From Siphonodentalium dalli (Eukaryota; Mollusca; Scaphopoda; Gadilida; Siphonodentaliidae), in assembly GCA_032622095.1 (NCBI GenBank), contig CP136066.1, forward strand, positions 57,378,609 to 57,442,608: DNA of 64,000 bases. The letters are read 5' to 3'. The notes under the pieces were generated by a model. The model ran no database searches, had not been told where the DNA came from, and worked only from the letters and a program-made list of their open reading frames with translations. The translations under genes and the position numbers were made by a program. Each line of letters starts with the position of its first letter. The first letter of the stretch is position 1. This document shows positions 12,085-23,402 of this stretch, one piece after another.

Positions 12085-12600
12085 ACACCAAATTTCAATA
12101 ATATTCATTGAGAAACAACGGACCAAACGCTATATAAATCGGCCTCGGGTACATTTTATAGTGTACCGAATTGACACACGTCGACTGGGGCGAGTTGGTC
12201 CTGGTGCGATTAGGCCGATTAGGGCACCTTCTATAATTTACAGTATGTACCCGTTTACATGTAGTTTACTTTAGAAAGTTCCGCAATTAATACCGTAAAT
12301 AGAGCGACTGTATTTGACAGAGAATGCCTCTGTTATTGATTATCAAGTTACTTTACATTATAAACGACAAATTCAGATGTTCGTTCAAGCTCAGTAGTCT
12401 ATTTTCCCCATGTTAAAGGACATCCACAAAATACTAAATAACGCTAAACTACTGCGAATGTTTTACACGACAACTGTTAACATATTTGGTCTGAATTCAT
12501 CTGATGCGGTATTATTCCTCAAAATAAACAACAAAACCATCGTTACTTGGAAATGTAGTTTGGGCTAACATTTACATAAATCATCCTAATCATTTATCCC
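12085..12600 (+). repeat. Dispersed ~500-bp repeat, copy 1
   Basis: Segment containing ATTCATTGAGAAACAACGGA, CACACGTCGACTGGGGCGAG and GATTATCAAGTT is repeated closely at 20019-20345. Its distal part (12480-12590, CTGATGCGGTATTATTCCTC) recurs inverted at about 60250-60360. Non-coding dispersed repeat of unknown class. Confidence 0.75.
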
Positions 12601-12660
12601 GACACACACGTCAGATGAAAAACAGCCATGAGATAAGCGCCCAAATTGGGCGAAATTAAG

Positions 12661-12733
12661 AAGAAAATCATAGTCAGAAATGGTAACGCCACCACGATCA
12701 CATTATTAGCCATAAATATAAATTATAATATAA
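12661..12733 (+). repeat. Dispersed repeat, copy 2
   Basis: Second copy of the segment at 9651-9723. Unlike copy 1 it is not followed by the Helitron-like terminus, so the two are separate units. Confidence 0.6.
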
Positions 12734-13860
12734 ATTATATTGGTTACATGACTGCACCGCCACAGAATTCCGTTAAAATAACTAATCCTTCACATTATTA
12801 CAAAAAACTACGACTTATTAATGCAGGTTTTTTATTCACCATACCAGAAAGCTTCTAAATGCGGATAAAAAATTGGGTTCTCGCCATAAAATCTTCAAGT
12901 GTGCATGGCCCAGTCATTGTTCATACCTAAACATCGAACGCAATTAACGTGGTCATAACAGTTACATACTGCAACTTTAACACATCCACCGAATACACAC
13001 CCCACGAAAACCAGAAATGTGTCGTCCTGCGAGATATCCTATCGCTATAGCTCAATTTGACACGACCAGATTAGCCTTTCTACAATATCCTAAAAACAAT
13101 AAAGCTTCTCAAATTATCGCCATAGTTAATAGAAATTTCACGAACTTGGACATTCCAACTACAGCTTGTACTCGGGATCGCAGTACAACTTTAACGCGTC
13201 CCAAAACAACCGGAAAAAAACAATTATCTATTTATAAAGTCCCCACAGGTCCACAGGTTTCTAATATTTGCCCAACAGTATACACCGGTGGCGTTAACAA
13301 ACTCCAGGCAGAGTTATCTCACATCGCTACGCTGATATATGCAGCGATAGAGTAGAGGGCGCTTCTGGAGTTTGCCACAGTATACACGCGGGCGTGCTAA
13401 TAAACAACTACGCAGCTAATAAATGCACAACACATATGCTGATAATACGATAAGAGGTGCATTTTGTCCTATAACATTGAAGCATGCGCACGTGATAGTG
13501 ACATATACCGTCATTTCATCTTTTAATTTCTGACACAAGTGTAACAATAAACATGGAAAATACGACTTCAACAGGTATGTGTGTTATCTAAATATGTATT
13601 CAGGGCTAATGACATACAGTTACACCAACATATGAAACTAACTGGACACAGTATTTGCTTTGTCCGTTTTGGGGTACGTTCATACGCTAGCAATATTGCA
13701 CTGCAAACTGCAAAAATGCCAGCTGCAAAGGTTGTTTTGTTTTATTGTGTTAGCTGGGTCGTGGCTGATCGTCAACAATCAACGGTGATATATGACAAGA
13801 AAACTAAGATGCATGCATCAGGTCGCCCGTGAACTATCTACCATGTAATTGTTGTAGCTA
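12734..13860. other. Non-coding, nothing recognised
   Basis: A 112-codon plus frame at 13017-13355 has no recognisable domain. It contains a partial internal repeat (GCAACTTTAACACATCC at 12970 and GTACAACTTTAACGCGTCC at 13184), so it is probably repeat-derived. No gene is called. Confidence 0.4.
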
Positions 13861-14238
13861 TCGATTATACATTTTGGAACACCTGTCTGTATGTATGTGT
13901 GTGTGTATGAATGCATGTGTGTATGTGTTATGGTCTCTATACGCTGCTCGACCGATCCGACTCGGATTTGGTATTTAACGTGTCAACTTGACCTAGATTA
14001 TATGCATGTTTCTGGACGTTGATCGATCCGACTAAAATTTGTGTGTAGGACTACTTCGATCCCGGGAGCAATATGGACGGGTCCAATTTCACGTGGGACC
14101 ATGTCCTCGAACGTGCTGATATAGGCATGTTTCTGGACCAATTGAACAATAGTTTGGCCAGACGCTGTATATACTGGGTACTGTCCAGATGGAGGCGATC
14201 ACAAAAAAAATCCGAACGAAGTCGAGTACATCATCTAG
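13861..14238 (+). mobile_element. Non-autonomous Helitron E
   Basis: Starts TCGATTATACATTTTGGA, followed by a TCTGTCTGTATGTATG stretch and a CTCGACCGATCCGACTCGG block typical of the other Helitrons in this window. Ends CGAACGAAGTCGAGTACATCAT then CTAG at 14235-14238. The next element's TC begins immediately. Confidence 0.6.
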
Positions 14239-14763
14239 TCTATATATATATTTTGAGACTTCCGTATATATATATATTATGTGTGTGTGTGTGGGTACTT
14301 CATAGAATCCAAAACGCGTGTACAGACCGAGCTCAAACTTCGTATGTAAGTGAGTGTGAACTCCCACGGACACCGCCGTGGTCGCGTTTTGGAGAAGCTC
14401 AGAGCATCCGTTCTCCAATCTCAGTCACAAAAAACGGCACTGCGGTGGTTATTCAAGTGATAATTTAATGAGCGTTTGTTTTTGACGCATCACTATAAAG
14501 AGCGTTTGTTTACGATTCAATGTTATTTAGCATCTGCAGAGAGATATACGGGAAATACTTTTGAGTGGATTCCTATGCGGGGAGATCTATTGGATGCCAT
14601 AGTACTCTTACGACATTTCTGCAATATAATTGCCTCAAAGTGTTCATCATCATTGTTATAGGTCAGGGCTTAGGGGGATAGTTAGTGTGGATATAAGCAT
14701 AATGCTTCTCAGAAATCCCGGTTACAAACCAACATTCACAATTTCGTCTTTTGCATCAGATAC
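14239..14763 (+). mobile_element. Helitron-like 5' end F with unassigned body
   Basis: Directly after the CTAG of element E comes TCTATATATATATTTTGAGA, the same 5' terminus as the other copies. No clear 3' hairpin-CTAG could be found before 14763, so the copy is truncated or interrupted. Contains (GT)n and (TA)n tracts at 14245-14295. Confidence 0.4.
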
Positions 14764-15213
14764 CAACACCTCGACCGATCGGGACGAAACTTGGTACGTG
14801 TGTGTAGTTTGACCAGGTGGTCGTCGTTGTCGTATTGGCGAGCCCGTGCGACGCCCGTGCAGCGCATGCGCAGACGAGATCTCGGAAACGGGTGGAGCTA
14901 TGTGAATGTATCTTGCCTCGGATACGAATTTTATCGGGCGCCGAGTTCGTGCGACGCCAGCTTCGCGCATGCGCAGACCAAATCTCGGAAACGAGTGGAG
15001 CTCAATTTTTTCCGACAGAAAAAGGCACAATTAACTCATTGAAAAACAAAGAATTAAATTAAATTAAATTTTAAAAAATTAAATACATATTTAAAAATTC
15101 AAAAAAACATAAATTAAATTTAAAAAACATTAAATTAATATAAAAAAAAACAACATAATTAAAAAAATGTCATGTTTATGACCAACCACGCCAGTGGCGG
15201 GCTAACCTGCTAG
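14764..15213 (+). mobile_element. 5'-truncated Helitron ending in CTAG
   Basis: Begins inside the GACCGATCGGGACGAAACTT block and has two shortened copies of the 122-bp sub-repeat. After an A/T-only stretch (15040-15165) it ends with a GC hairpin (ACGCCAGTGGCGG) and CTAG at 15210-15213. The last 40 bases differ from the 15.2-16.2 kb copies, so it may be a chimera of two Helitron families. Confidence 0.55.
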
Positions 15214-15700
15214 TCTCATATATATGTTGAAGACCTCTGTTTGTCTGTTTGTCTGTCTGTCATTTATACAAATCTACGATTCTAGACCGATCGGGACGAA
15301 ACTTGGTAAGTGTGTGTAGATTGACCAGGCGGTCGTCGTTGTCGTATTGGCGAGCCCGTGCGACGCCCGTGCAGCGCATGCGCAGACGCGATGTCGGAAA
15401 CGGGTGGAGCTATCGACTTGAAATTTGCTATGTGAATGTATCTTGCCCCGGATACGAATTTTATCGGGTCGCCGAGCCCGTGCGACGCCAGCTTCGCGCA
15501 TGCGCAGACGAGATCTCGGAAACGGGTGGAGCTATCGACTTGAAATTTGGAATGTGAATGTATCTTGCCCCGGATACGAATTTTATCGGGTCGCCGAGCC
15601 CGTGCGACGCCAGCTTCACGCATGCGCAGACCAGATCTCGGAAAGGGGAGAGCTATCGAGTTGAAATTTGGTTTTTGAATAGCCCGGACAACGTCGGGCT
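15214..15700 (+). mobile_element. Non-autonomous Helitron A1
   Basis: Starts TCTCATATATATG exactly at the previous element's CTAG. It carries the TGTCTGTC tract, the CGATCGGGACGAAACTTGG block and three 122-bp sub-repeats, then the GCCCGGACAACGTCGGGC hairpin at 15682-15699. The terminal CTAG and the next element's TC start are missing, and the following copy begins directly in its GTCTG tract. Confidence 0.7.
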
Positions 15701-16190
15701 GGGTAGAGCTATCGACTTGTCTGTCTGTCTGTTTGTCTGTTTGTCTGTCATTAATACAAATCTACGATTCTCGACCGATCGGAACGAAACTTGGTACGTG
15801 TGTGTAGTTTGACCAGGCGGTGGTCGTTGTCGTATTGGCGAGCACGTGCGACGCCCGTGCAGCGCATGCGCAGACGAGATATCGGAAACGGGTTGAGCTA
15901 TCGACTTGAAATTTGGTATGTGAATGTATCTTGCCCCGGATACGAATTTTATCTGGTCGCCGAGCCCGTTGGACGCCAGCTTCGCGCATGCGCAGACGAG
16001 ATCTCGGAAACGGGCGGAGCTATCGACTTGAAATTTGGTATGTGAATGCCGGATACGAATTTTATCGGGTCGCCGAGCCCGTGCGACGCCAGCTTCGCGC
16101 ATGCGCAGACCAGATCTCGGAAACGGGTGGAGCTATCGACTTGAAATTTGGTTTTTGAATAGCCCGGACAACGTCGGCCTCATCGGCTAG
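15701..16190 (+). mobile_element. Non-autonomous Helitron A2
   Basis: Second head-to-tail copy of the same family, lacking its extreme 5' end. Three sub-repeats (the third shortened) are followed by the terminal hairpin (one arm mutated) and CTAG at 16187-16190. Immediately followed by the TC of the next element. Confidence 0.7.
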
Positions 16191-16734
16191 TCTATTATAT
16201 ATTTTTGGAAGATCTGTCTGTCTGTGTGTGTGTGTCTGTCTGTAATCGATGGACTCGAAAACGGCCGTGTGACGTGTGACGTGACTTTGACCTTGAAATC
16301 GGGTAATTTCAAGGTCAAACTCCCGAATATCGCGGGATTTCGATGAAAATTAGTGTCTAGGGATACTTTCGTATGGGGAGTCTCCTAAGCATATTCGTTT
16401 GCCCGTGCGACGTGACCTTGACCTTGAAATCCGGTCAATTCAAGGTCAAATCGCGAATTTTGATGGGATTTCGACGAAATTTGATACATAGGGTTACTTT
16501 TGTCCAAATCGTCACCCCGACCTCACCTTGACCTTCAAAATGATCAATTCAAGGTCAAATCGGGTAAACCGGATGGGTTTCGACGAGTACTTTTGTCCGG
16601 GCAGTGTTTTGGACGGGTCAAGTCGTGACCCCACCTGACATTGACCTTAAAAATGGATAATTCGAGGTCAAATCGCACAATTCGCCGAAAAGCAGAGGGG
16701 AAACAGCCCGGATGAAGTCGGGTCCACCTGCTAG
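16191..16734 (+). mobile_element. Non-autonomous Helitron B
   Basis: Begins TCTATTATATATTTTTGG and ends with hairpin CCCGGATGAAGTCGGG, spacer and CTAG at 16731-16734. The body is a different sequence, built of repeated phrases such as TTGACCTTGAAAT and CAATTCAAGGTCAAATCG. Ends are shared with family A while the interior is not, as expected for Helitron subfamilies using one transposase. Confidence 0.7.
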
Positions 16735-17236
16735 TCTAATATATATTTTGGACATTTGTCTGTCTGTTTGTCTGTTAGCTATGGCCGGGAAAACTGCCGG
16801 ACAGATTTGACGAAATTTGATACCTATAGGGAAATTATTTCCAGGGAGTATTTTGGACGGGTCAAATCCTGATCCCGACCTGACTTTGACATTCAAAAAG
16901 ATAAATTCAAGGTCAAATCTGGTAAAACGGAAGGATTTCAACGAAATTTGATACCTACCGTTACTTTTGTCCCAGGAGTGTTTCGGATGGGTCAAATCAT
17001 AACCCCGACCTGATCTTAACATTCAAAATTGTCAATTCAAGGTCAAATCGGGTAAAGCCGGGCGGATTTCGACGGGTACTTTTGTCGGGGACTTTTGTCC
17101 GGCGAGTGTTTTGGACGGGTCAAATCGTGACCCCGACATGACCTTCACCTTTAAAATGGTCAATTCAAGGTCAAATCGCGCAATTCTCCGAAAATCAGAG
17201 GGGAACATCCCGGACGAAGTCGGGTCCACCAGCTAC
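16735..17236 (+). mobile_element. Non-autonomous Helitron C
   Basis: Begins TCTAATATATATTTTGGACA directly after element B's CTAG. Interior related to B (AATTCAAGGTCAAATC, CCGACCTGA). Ends with hairpin CCCGGACGAAGTCGGG, a spacer and CTAC at 17233-17236 (CTAG with the last base changed), followed by T and AT-rich DNA. Confidence 0.65.
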
Positions 17237-17404
17237 TATTATATATTTCTAGATTTATTTACAAACTAAATACCTGTATATTGTACAAAGAAATGTTTGA
17301 CAAATATATCTATATCAATATTACCATACCGGTCATTAAAATAGATACGACGAAACAAAGTTTGAAGGGTGCATGTATCAGGTGAATTTTTATATTTCAA
17401 ATGA

Positions 17405-18010
17405 TGACAGGAATGCGGAAAGTTGAAGTACCTACGTAATACTGGCTATCCGCATGAAGAGATATACATGTATATCAAAACCAAAATAGAAGATGACTGC
17501 TGGCGACAATGTTTTCCAAAAAAATTCAAAGCATTCGATAGCTCCCATCTATAGTTGTCAGCCCGAAGATCAATATGAAGTTTGGTGACTATCAGATGAG
17601 GGATATGTCTGTACAGTTTTACAGATGCAAAAGAGTAAGATACCAAATTGCTGCCTATGGTCATGTTTTTTAACGAAATTCGGGAAAATTAGATTACTCG
17701 CGCCCTGGTTATCCAGAAGATCATTGTGGAATCTGGTAACGATCGGACAAGGGGTGTCGTCTGTAGGATCAACCAAATTATTTAGCCATAAAAATAGTAA
17801 AATTCAAGATCACCGCTGGCAGTGATGTCTTCACAAGGAAAGTTTGAGAACAAAATATGCCTCACATCTAGCGGTGACCCAAAATATCCACATGGGAAAA
17901 AGTTCTCAAATAAAAGCTGGCTGCAGGGTGCGCCAATTGATTCAAATTTGAAATTTAGCAGGGTGTACTGCTGGTGGCCATGTTTTTCCCGCAAATTTTA
18001 TAGACTGGTG
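17405..18010 (+). repeat. Diverged ~150-bp tandem repeat, about four units
   Basis: Units share phrases like CTGCTGGCGACAATGTTTT, GCTGCCTATGGTCATG, CGCTGGCAGTGATGTCTT and CTGCTGGTGGCCATGTTTTT, each preceded by AAATTCAAGAT-like sequence and followed by GATCAATATGAAGTTTGGTG or its variants. A further unit lies at 19000-19190. Open frames here are by-products of the repeat. Confidence 0.6.
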
Positions 18011-18440
18011 GACAAAACCACTGAATCCGTTGAATCAATATACATGTATACATGGATTAATTTATATGCATTGTTATACACAGTACTGGTAAATAAAGGT
18101 ATGCCCACAAATTTATAATATCTTTGCCCACAAATTTTTAATATTTGCCCACAAATTTATAATATCTAACATTTCCTCCTTACCCACATGGATATCATCA
18201 GAACCGAATCGCCGCAATGAAATTCTTTTCCATTTTGTTTATTCATACATTTCATCAACGAAACGCTTTAATTAGGCCCCCTCTGCTAACAAATATAGAC
18301 GAGATCCTCCTTTGCATTACAAATGTTGACTACCTCAGATGAAATTTCAAAAGCAGGATAGGATTGACAGCATCACAACCACACCATACATCATCCTGTA
18401 TATATGGTATGTTCGTCACCTATGTTCTATTTGTTAAAAT
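18011..18440. other. Non-coding, nothing recognised
   Basis: AT-rich. A short triplicated phrase GCCCACAAATTTATAATAT lies at 18100-18165. Confidence 0.4.
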
Positions 18441-18535
18441 GTTAATGGGAGAGGGGCGGATTTAAGTTGTTAAAACTTGTGCCCCGATCCCTCTTGTAAT
18501 ATTATATTACAATAAAATATGTTTAAACAAAAAAA
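18441..18535 (+). other. Polyadenylation-type 3' end of an unidentified transcript or retroelement
   Basis: GGGGCGGATTTAAG is followed by TTGTGCCCCGATCCCTCTTG, then AATAAAATATG and an A-rich tract. This layout is common for retroelement 3' ends. No coding sequence is attached upstream. Confidence 0.3.
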
Positions 18536-19212
18536 TAAAGGTACTGAAAATAACTATATTACTAGTATACACACAATCAACCATATATCATGGCTATGGG
18601 TTCTAATATCCGAACATGACAGCTGAGAACTTGGTGTGAATTGAAGAGTAGTGGTGTCTCAAGCATATCTAACCCTCCACGTTAGTAACATGCCATTACA
18701 TGGCATAAGTATAATCTAGCTTGAGGACAGAAGTGATCCATAAAAAAAACCCTTAATGCAACCAGGTCCTCGCGCGCGATGTATGGTCGATCACATGATG
18801 ATCTAGAGGGGGATTAGAATTGTTGTATGAAAACAGCACTACATGTAAATATAAAATAAAAAATCTTATTACAGATTATTGCCACATATAATCAGTGACT
18901 ATACAGACAGTCTGACAAAATAAAGTGTCAGTGACACTCTATCCGAAGAGGGGAATAATTTCATCTGTTACAGTCAATGGAGCAATTATGAATCTGGAAA
19001 GGTGAAATTTCTAAGTAATACTAGATATCGACATGACGCGATAACATATAACGTAAATGAAATATGGCCGCTGGCGACCATTTTTTCCTATGAAATTCAA
19101 AAAATATTTGATAGCTCTCATCTGATAGATCAATATCAAGATAAATATGAAGTTTGGTGGTGATCGGATGAGTGAAGTGGACTGTGGTCTGGGCTAAACG
19201 GTTTAGTAATGC
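18536..19212. other. Non-coding with one repeat unit
   Basis: No gene. 19000-19190 is an isolated relative of the repeat at 17405-18010 (GGCCGCTGGCGACCATTTTT). Confidence 0.4.
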
Positions 19213-19550
19213 TTAAAAAGATTCTTACCTTAATATTTTTATGTTCACTTTATAAACTTCACTGAGTCATCTTTGTCATGTATTGAATTTGATATCTTGA
19301 TAACAGTTTATAAATCATGTATGTCTCATGTTTGTTATTTTAATTTATGTTTTTATTATCATTAAATAAAGTTGCATTCCTTAAAAAGATTCTTACCTCA
19401 ATGTTTTTATGTTCACTTTATAAACTCCACTGAGTCATCTTTGTCATGTATTGAATTTGATATATTTTGTTAACAGTTTATAAATTATGTATGTCTCGTG
19501 TTCGTTATTATATTGTATGTGTTTATTATCATTAAATAAAGTTATCATTT
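19213..19550 (+). repeat. Tandem duplication of a 168-bp 3'-end-like segment
   Basis: Two copies (19213-19380, 19381-19548) of a segment beginning TTAAAAAGATTCTTACC and ending CATTAAATAAAGTT. Each ends with an AATAAA signal. About 90 percent identical by eye. Confidence 0.85.
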
Positions 19551-19639
19551 AAAATAAATGTATTCACGTCCTCAATTATTATTTCACAAAAAAGCTCAAA
19601 TACCCCAAAACACAATAGTTTAGAGTCGCCAATTAGTTA

Positions 19640-20035
19640 ATCCGATTACCTATAACACTAAGCACATAAGCCGCTTAACCTTTTAAATGGGGCCGACCGT
19701 TTACACTTTATAGAATGAAAGAACGAAAAGTTGAATAAAATCAACAAATTTGTGAATTTAAGAACAATTCAAACGTTAATGTTGTCCATGTCATAACCCG
19801 GACATATGTACTATATTTCAGTCTTGTCCATACATAAACAAAGAAGATAATGCGACATCAAGTCCGCTCTCACCTTTTATTTTGGAGCCGGTCGCATACA
19901 CTTTATAGTGTGTTTCAGAACGAAAAAAAAATTAATAAAATCAACAAATTTGTAAATTTAAAAACAATTCAAACGTTGTTGTATTCCATGTCCAAGCCCG
20001 GACATATACACCAAATTTCAAATATTCATTGAGAA
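19640..20035 (+). repeat. Two diverged copies of a ~190-bp repeat
   Basis: TACACTTTATAG, AAATCAACAAATTTGT, AACAATTCAAACGTT and CCCGGACATAT occur in order at about 19700-19805 and again at 19890-20010. The second copy runs into the dispersed repeat at 20019. Confidence 0.7.
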
Positions 20036-20345
20036 ACAACGGACCAAACGCTATATAACACCCGTATACACCCTTTATTCCGAGCCGGACTCAGTCTCGG
20101 ATACATTTTATAGTGTGTACCGAATTAGCACACGTCGACTGGGGCGAGTTGGCCCTGGGGCGATTAGGCAGATTCCGGCACCTTCTATAATTTACAGTAT
20201 GTACCCGTTTACGCATAGTTTACTTTAGAAAGTTCCGCAATTAATATCGTAAATAGAGCAACTGTATTTGAAAGAGAATGCCTCTGTTATTGATTATCAA
20301 GTTGCTATACATTAAAAACAAATTCACATGCTCGTTCATTACCAT
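20019..20345 (+). repeat. Dispersed ~500-bp repeat, copy 2 (shorter)
   Basis: Matches 12094-12385 closely (CACACGTCGACTGGGGCGAG, TTTACAGTATGTACCCGTTT). It lacks the distal part present at 12480-12600. Confidence 0.75.
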
Positions 20346-20536
20346 GAGAAACACTACGGCTGACGAAATTACTTCAGACATTTCTACTCAGCAAAAATGA
20401 GCAGCGTACAGCAGAGTTTATTCCTCCAGCTATGTTTTGCAAATAATTATCAAATCTTGTGCTCTCGGTCAGAAAGAAAGATGGCCCTGAATATGAACCC
20501 ACAACACTCCGAGCATACTATTCACCCATTAGCGAG

Positions 20537-20620
20537 TTTGCGATTTCAAACCGGTACGGGTACCGGTACGCGTACGGGTAGCTACCCGTACCGGTACACG
20601 TTTTGAAATCGCAAACTGTT
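20537..20620. repeat. GGTACC-rich foldback
   Basis: Arms begin GTTTGCGATTTCAAA and end TTTTGAAATCGCAAAC. The centre is a GGTACGGGTAGCTACCCGTACC palindrome-like core (given here in part: GGTAGCTACC at the apex). Confidence 0.75.
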
Positions 20621-21117
20621 TACCGGTAGAATTCATCAAATCGACTGGTAATGTATGGTGAGCCAACTGCAACAACAAAAATATTATGATATAGATTGTT
20701 ATTCGCGTTATTGGCCTATGTTATACTTAGCGTTATGGGTTGTTGGAAATATGTATTTAGATTAGATGAGCCCCATGATAATCAGTTGCTTTCATCAAGG
20801 ACGAGTTAGGTGGCAGTTGGAAGAGGACGTTGCTTTTCTTTCACTCATATTGGTAACATTTTCAACAATTGGATTCTACATTTCATAGACCGATCGAGTG
20901 TTGACAATAAATCGGTTGGATTTTTTAAACTTAGAAAATAGATTATGATAGCTCAAATATACAATTACGTTATATATAGTTAAAATGTCCAACCAATATT
21001 CGGTGTAAAATGTATTGTTTTAGACCAAGGGTCTAATATTGTCCTACATGTACTTTCAGTTCGATATAGTACCGCATTTGTCCCTTATTTTAGTTGGGGA
21101 ATATTTAGTCATATTAA

Positions 21118-21500
21118 AGATGCATAATCCGAATTAACGCTACCAAGTTACTATATTTGGCTTCGAGGGTAAAACTAAATATTTGATTCGAATCGAGGAA
21201 CCCACCATCAAAGCGCAGAGTGATCAGATATCGATTTTTGAAGTTTGTTATTTCTTGAATTGTGTAATTATTTGTGGCCCAGAAAAGAGTCATCAAACCG
21301 ACGGTCTCGGACAAAATTGCGGACGAAGATGCTTAACTCTAAAATCAAGTGGTATTGCGGCCAAAATTTTATACTATAGTTGACAGCAGTTAGCATTATT
21401 TTGTCGTAATTAATCGATTCTGATAACAAAAGCGTATTTTGAAGAAATGTTCTTGTTGTAACTTTATGATATGGGGACCGTCTGATCGGTTTGAGTAGCT
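21118..21500. mobile_element. piggyBac-like TTAA MITE, diverged copy
   Basis: Bounded by TTAA at 21114-21117 and 21501-21504. The left end AGATGCATAATCCG and right end CGGTTTGAGTAGCT are degenerate versions of the termini of the element at 32993-33397, and the subterminal block ATTTGATTCGAATCGAGGAACCC is shared. The palindromic right half has decayed. Non-coding. Confidence 0.65.
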
Positions 21501-21989
21501 TTAAGTAAACCCTTGTTTGGAATCTTTCAACAGATCGAAGGGTCGGCCCGTCGGGGCAAGGGAATATTTATCCCAAGAATTGGGATTTTTGTCGGGATCT
21601 AAACCCGGAGGTAAGTTGAAATGTTTCACTTGGTAACAAAAAAGGTGTCAAAATGTAGTCTGTTTATTATACGGATTGAATAAAGAGCGTTTGCTTCACT
21701 TCTGTGCGAAACACAGAAAACAGCTGAAACTCGCTCTGCTTATATGCTTAGATTTTGTAGAGTATGTATAGGTATTTCGTGTATTTGGCGACCTATATTA
21801 TCACCACTATAGTATACACAAGTATTGTGGTTCAAATGCGCCATGTCCGTTCAGATAGTAAATATATATTAAAATGAGAAACCAGTCCCCACCTACATAC
21901 GATAAGGTAACTAAACGGTAATTGTATTCAAATGTGCAATGCATAGATAAATCCACGATATATGTATCTCCTTGTACAATGGGCTGAGA

Positions 21990-22445
21990 CAGGGACGTGA
22001 CGACAGGGGTGTCTTAACCCCCCCCCCCCCTCCCCAACTTTGGTCAAATGTTCAACATTTGGAAATTTGATATACCTGACACAACATTTGTTGGAAATTT
22101 CACACAAACAATTAAATAGGTTGAAATTGTTTTCGTAGTTTGATTTTCGAACAATTTATTAGTGGATAATTTGTAGTTTTTAGACCAACATTTGCATATT
22201 TCCCTATTTTTGGTAACAAATTTGGACTGAAATGACTGTCAGAAACAGTTGGAAATTGTTCAAGCTTGGGGGGGGGGGGGTGTCAGGCCTTAAAATTTCC
22301 AACAATTGGAAAGCTTGATGCCAGCCAAGGGGAGGGGTGGATTTACGCGCAAACTTGTGAATTTGATATGGTTCGAGATGTGTAGTTAGAAATTCGAATG
22401 TGGACACCCTTCCTAACGCGCAGACCATCTATAGCCATGTCCCTG
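21990..22445. mobile_element. Candidate short TIR element with poly-C/poly-G tracts
   Basis: Ends CAGGGACGTG and CATGTCCCTG are near-perfect 10-bp inverted repeats. A poly-C tract (about 22017) lies near the left end and a poly-G tract (about 22267) internally, with repeated TTTCCAAC/GTTGGAAA phrases. Related sequence occurs at 26160-26640 and partly at 37180-37260. CAGGG termini recall hAT elements, but no 8-bp duplication is visible. Confidence 0.4.
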
Positions 22446-22865
22446 CAACGGGCGTCTATAGCACCACCTATACTCACTCTATTAATCACAACCTGTCATT
22501 AAAGCAGTGAACAAAGTTGTTAGTGAAAAAAGTCGGCCTTCCGTATTTATCTAAATGCTAGAAGCCGCCTCGAGAATTTGAACACAAATCCTGGGTTAAA
22601 ATGACAACTTTATCAATAATATTTGCCCATGAAATCTTTCAATAAATAGGTTAACGCATAGCTGACTGGAATTTCATGGAATTCATGGACCATTGAGTGA
22701 GAAAATCGTAATGAAAGGCTATCGGTCAATGGGACAAATCTACCCGTTTCAATTCGCTATCGCTTTATGTGCTGCATTGAAAGTACCCAAGTGACCGTGA
22801 CGATGTTCACAGATTTACCCGTACCCGTTCCCGTCGAACGGGTATCGCAAACTCGCTATTGATAC

Positions 22866-23402
22866 GTGACAAACAATAACATATTTCATTTGTTAGTGAC
22901 CACCAGTTTTCCAAATTCAGACAGACACGCAAAAACAAGCAGAAACATTTTAAAGGAATGGGCAAGGGAAACCGCAGAACCCTTGGCAGATGATGATATC
23001 GATGCGTGTTACGCTGCAGAAGTTGTGGGTACCTACAATCCAACATCAGTGGTGAACTCCATCTGGTTCATGTGTACAACGCATTTTGGGATGAGGACTG
23101 GTGGAAATAGCCACTCACTGTATACGATGGGGTGATATTGAGATATGCACGGACGATAATGGGCTGACGTATTTAATATACATCCAGGAGCGTCAAACCA
23201 AAACTCTGACTGGAGAGAATCCTTGGGATATAAAGCAAACCAAGCACATGGCTTTATTTTCAAATTGAGACTCGGTTATGATGTATGGGCTCTACTCCAG
23301 ACAACGACCTGGTGACACAAAGATCCCCGGCAACCCATTTGTCCTTGCTAACAACACATGGGATGGCAGAAAGGACATATATGGTATAAGCGGAATAGCG
23401 TA
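22866..23402 (+). pseudogene. DUF3504 / KIAA1958-type recombinase-like relic
   Basis: Three consecutive frame segments together resemble the DUF3504 domain of ZMYM/KIAA1958 proteins, thought to derive from Crypton-type tyrosine recombinases. Segment 1 (22866-23125) carries WFMCTTHFGMRTGGN, matching the conserved F-G-x-R block. Segment 2 (about 23130-23268) reads GDIEI...QERQTKTLTGE, matching the conserved ER-TKT block. Segment 3 (about 23270-23402) has YGLYSRQRPGDTKIPGNPF, matching the Y-x-x-Y-x-x-x-RP block. Frameshifts near 23125 and 23270 break the reading frame, and no upstream zinc fingers are visible. A dead copy of a domesticated or mobile gene. Confidence 0.7.

Larger units (their letters stand above)
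20531..22857. mobile_element. Candidate TIR DNA transposon (2.3 kb, nested insertions)
   Basis: AGCGAGTTTGCGAT at 20531-20544 is exactly inverted at 22844-22857. Both are followed inward by ACGGGTAC-rich sequence and flanked outward by ATT, a possible 3-bp duplication. Inside lie a GGTACC-rich palindrome (20537-20620), a TTAA MITE (21118-21500) and a repeat with poly-C and poly-G tracts (21990-22445). No transposase is visible. A chance pairing of two short solo elements is possible. Confidence 0.35.

Noticed and set aside
13017-13355. 112-codon frame as a gene
   Set aside because: Unusual composition, internal repeat, no splice or domain evidence.
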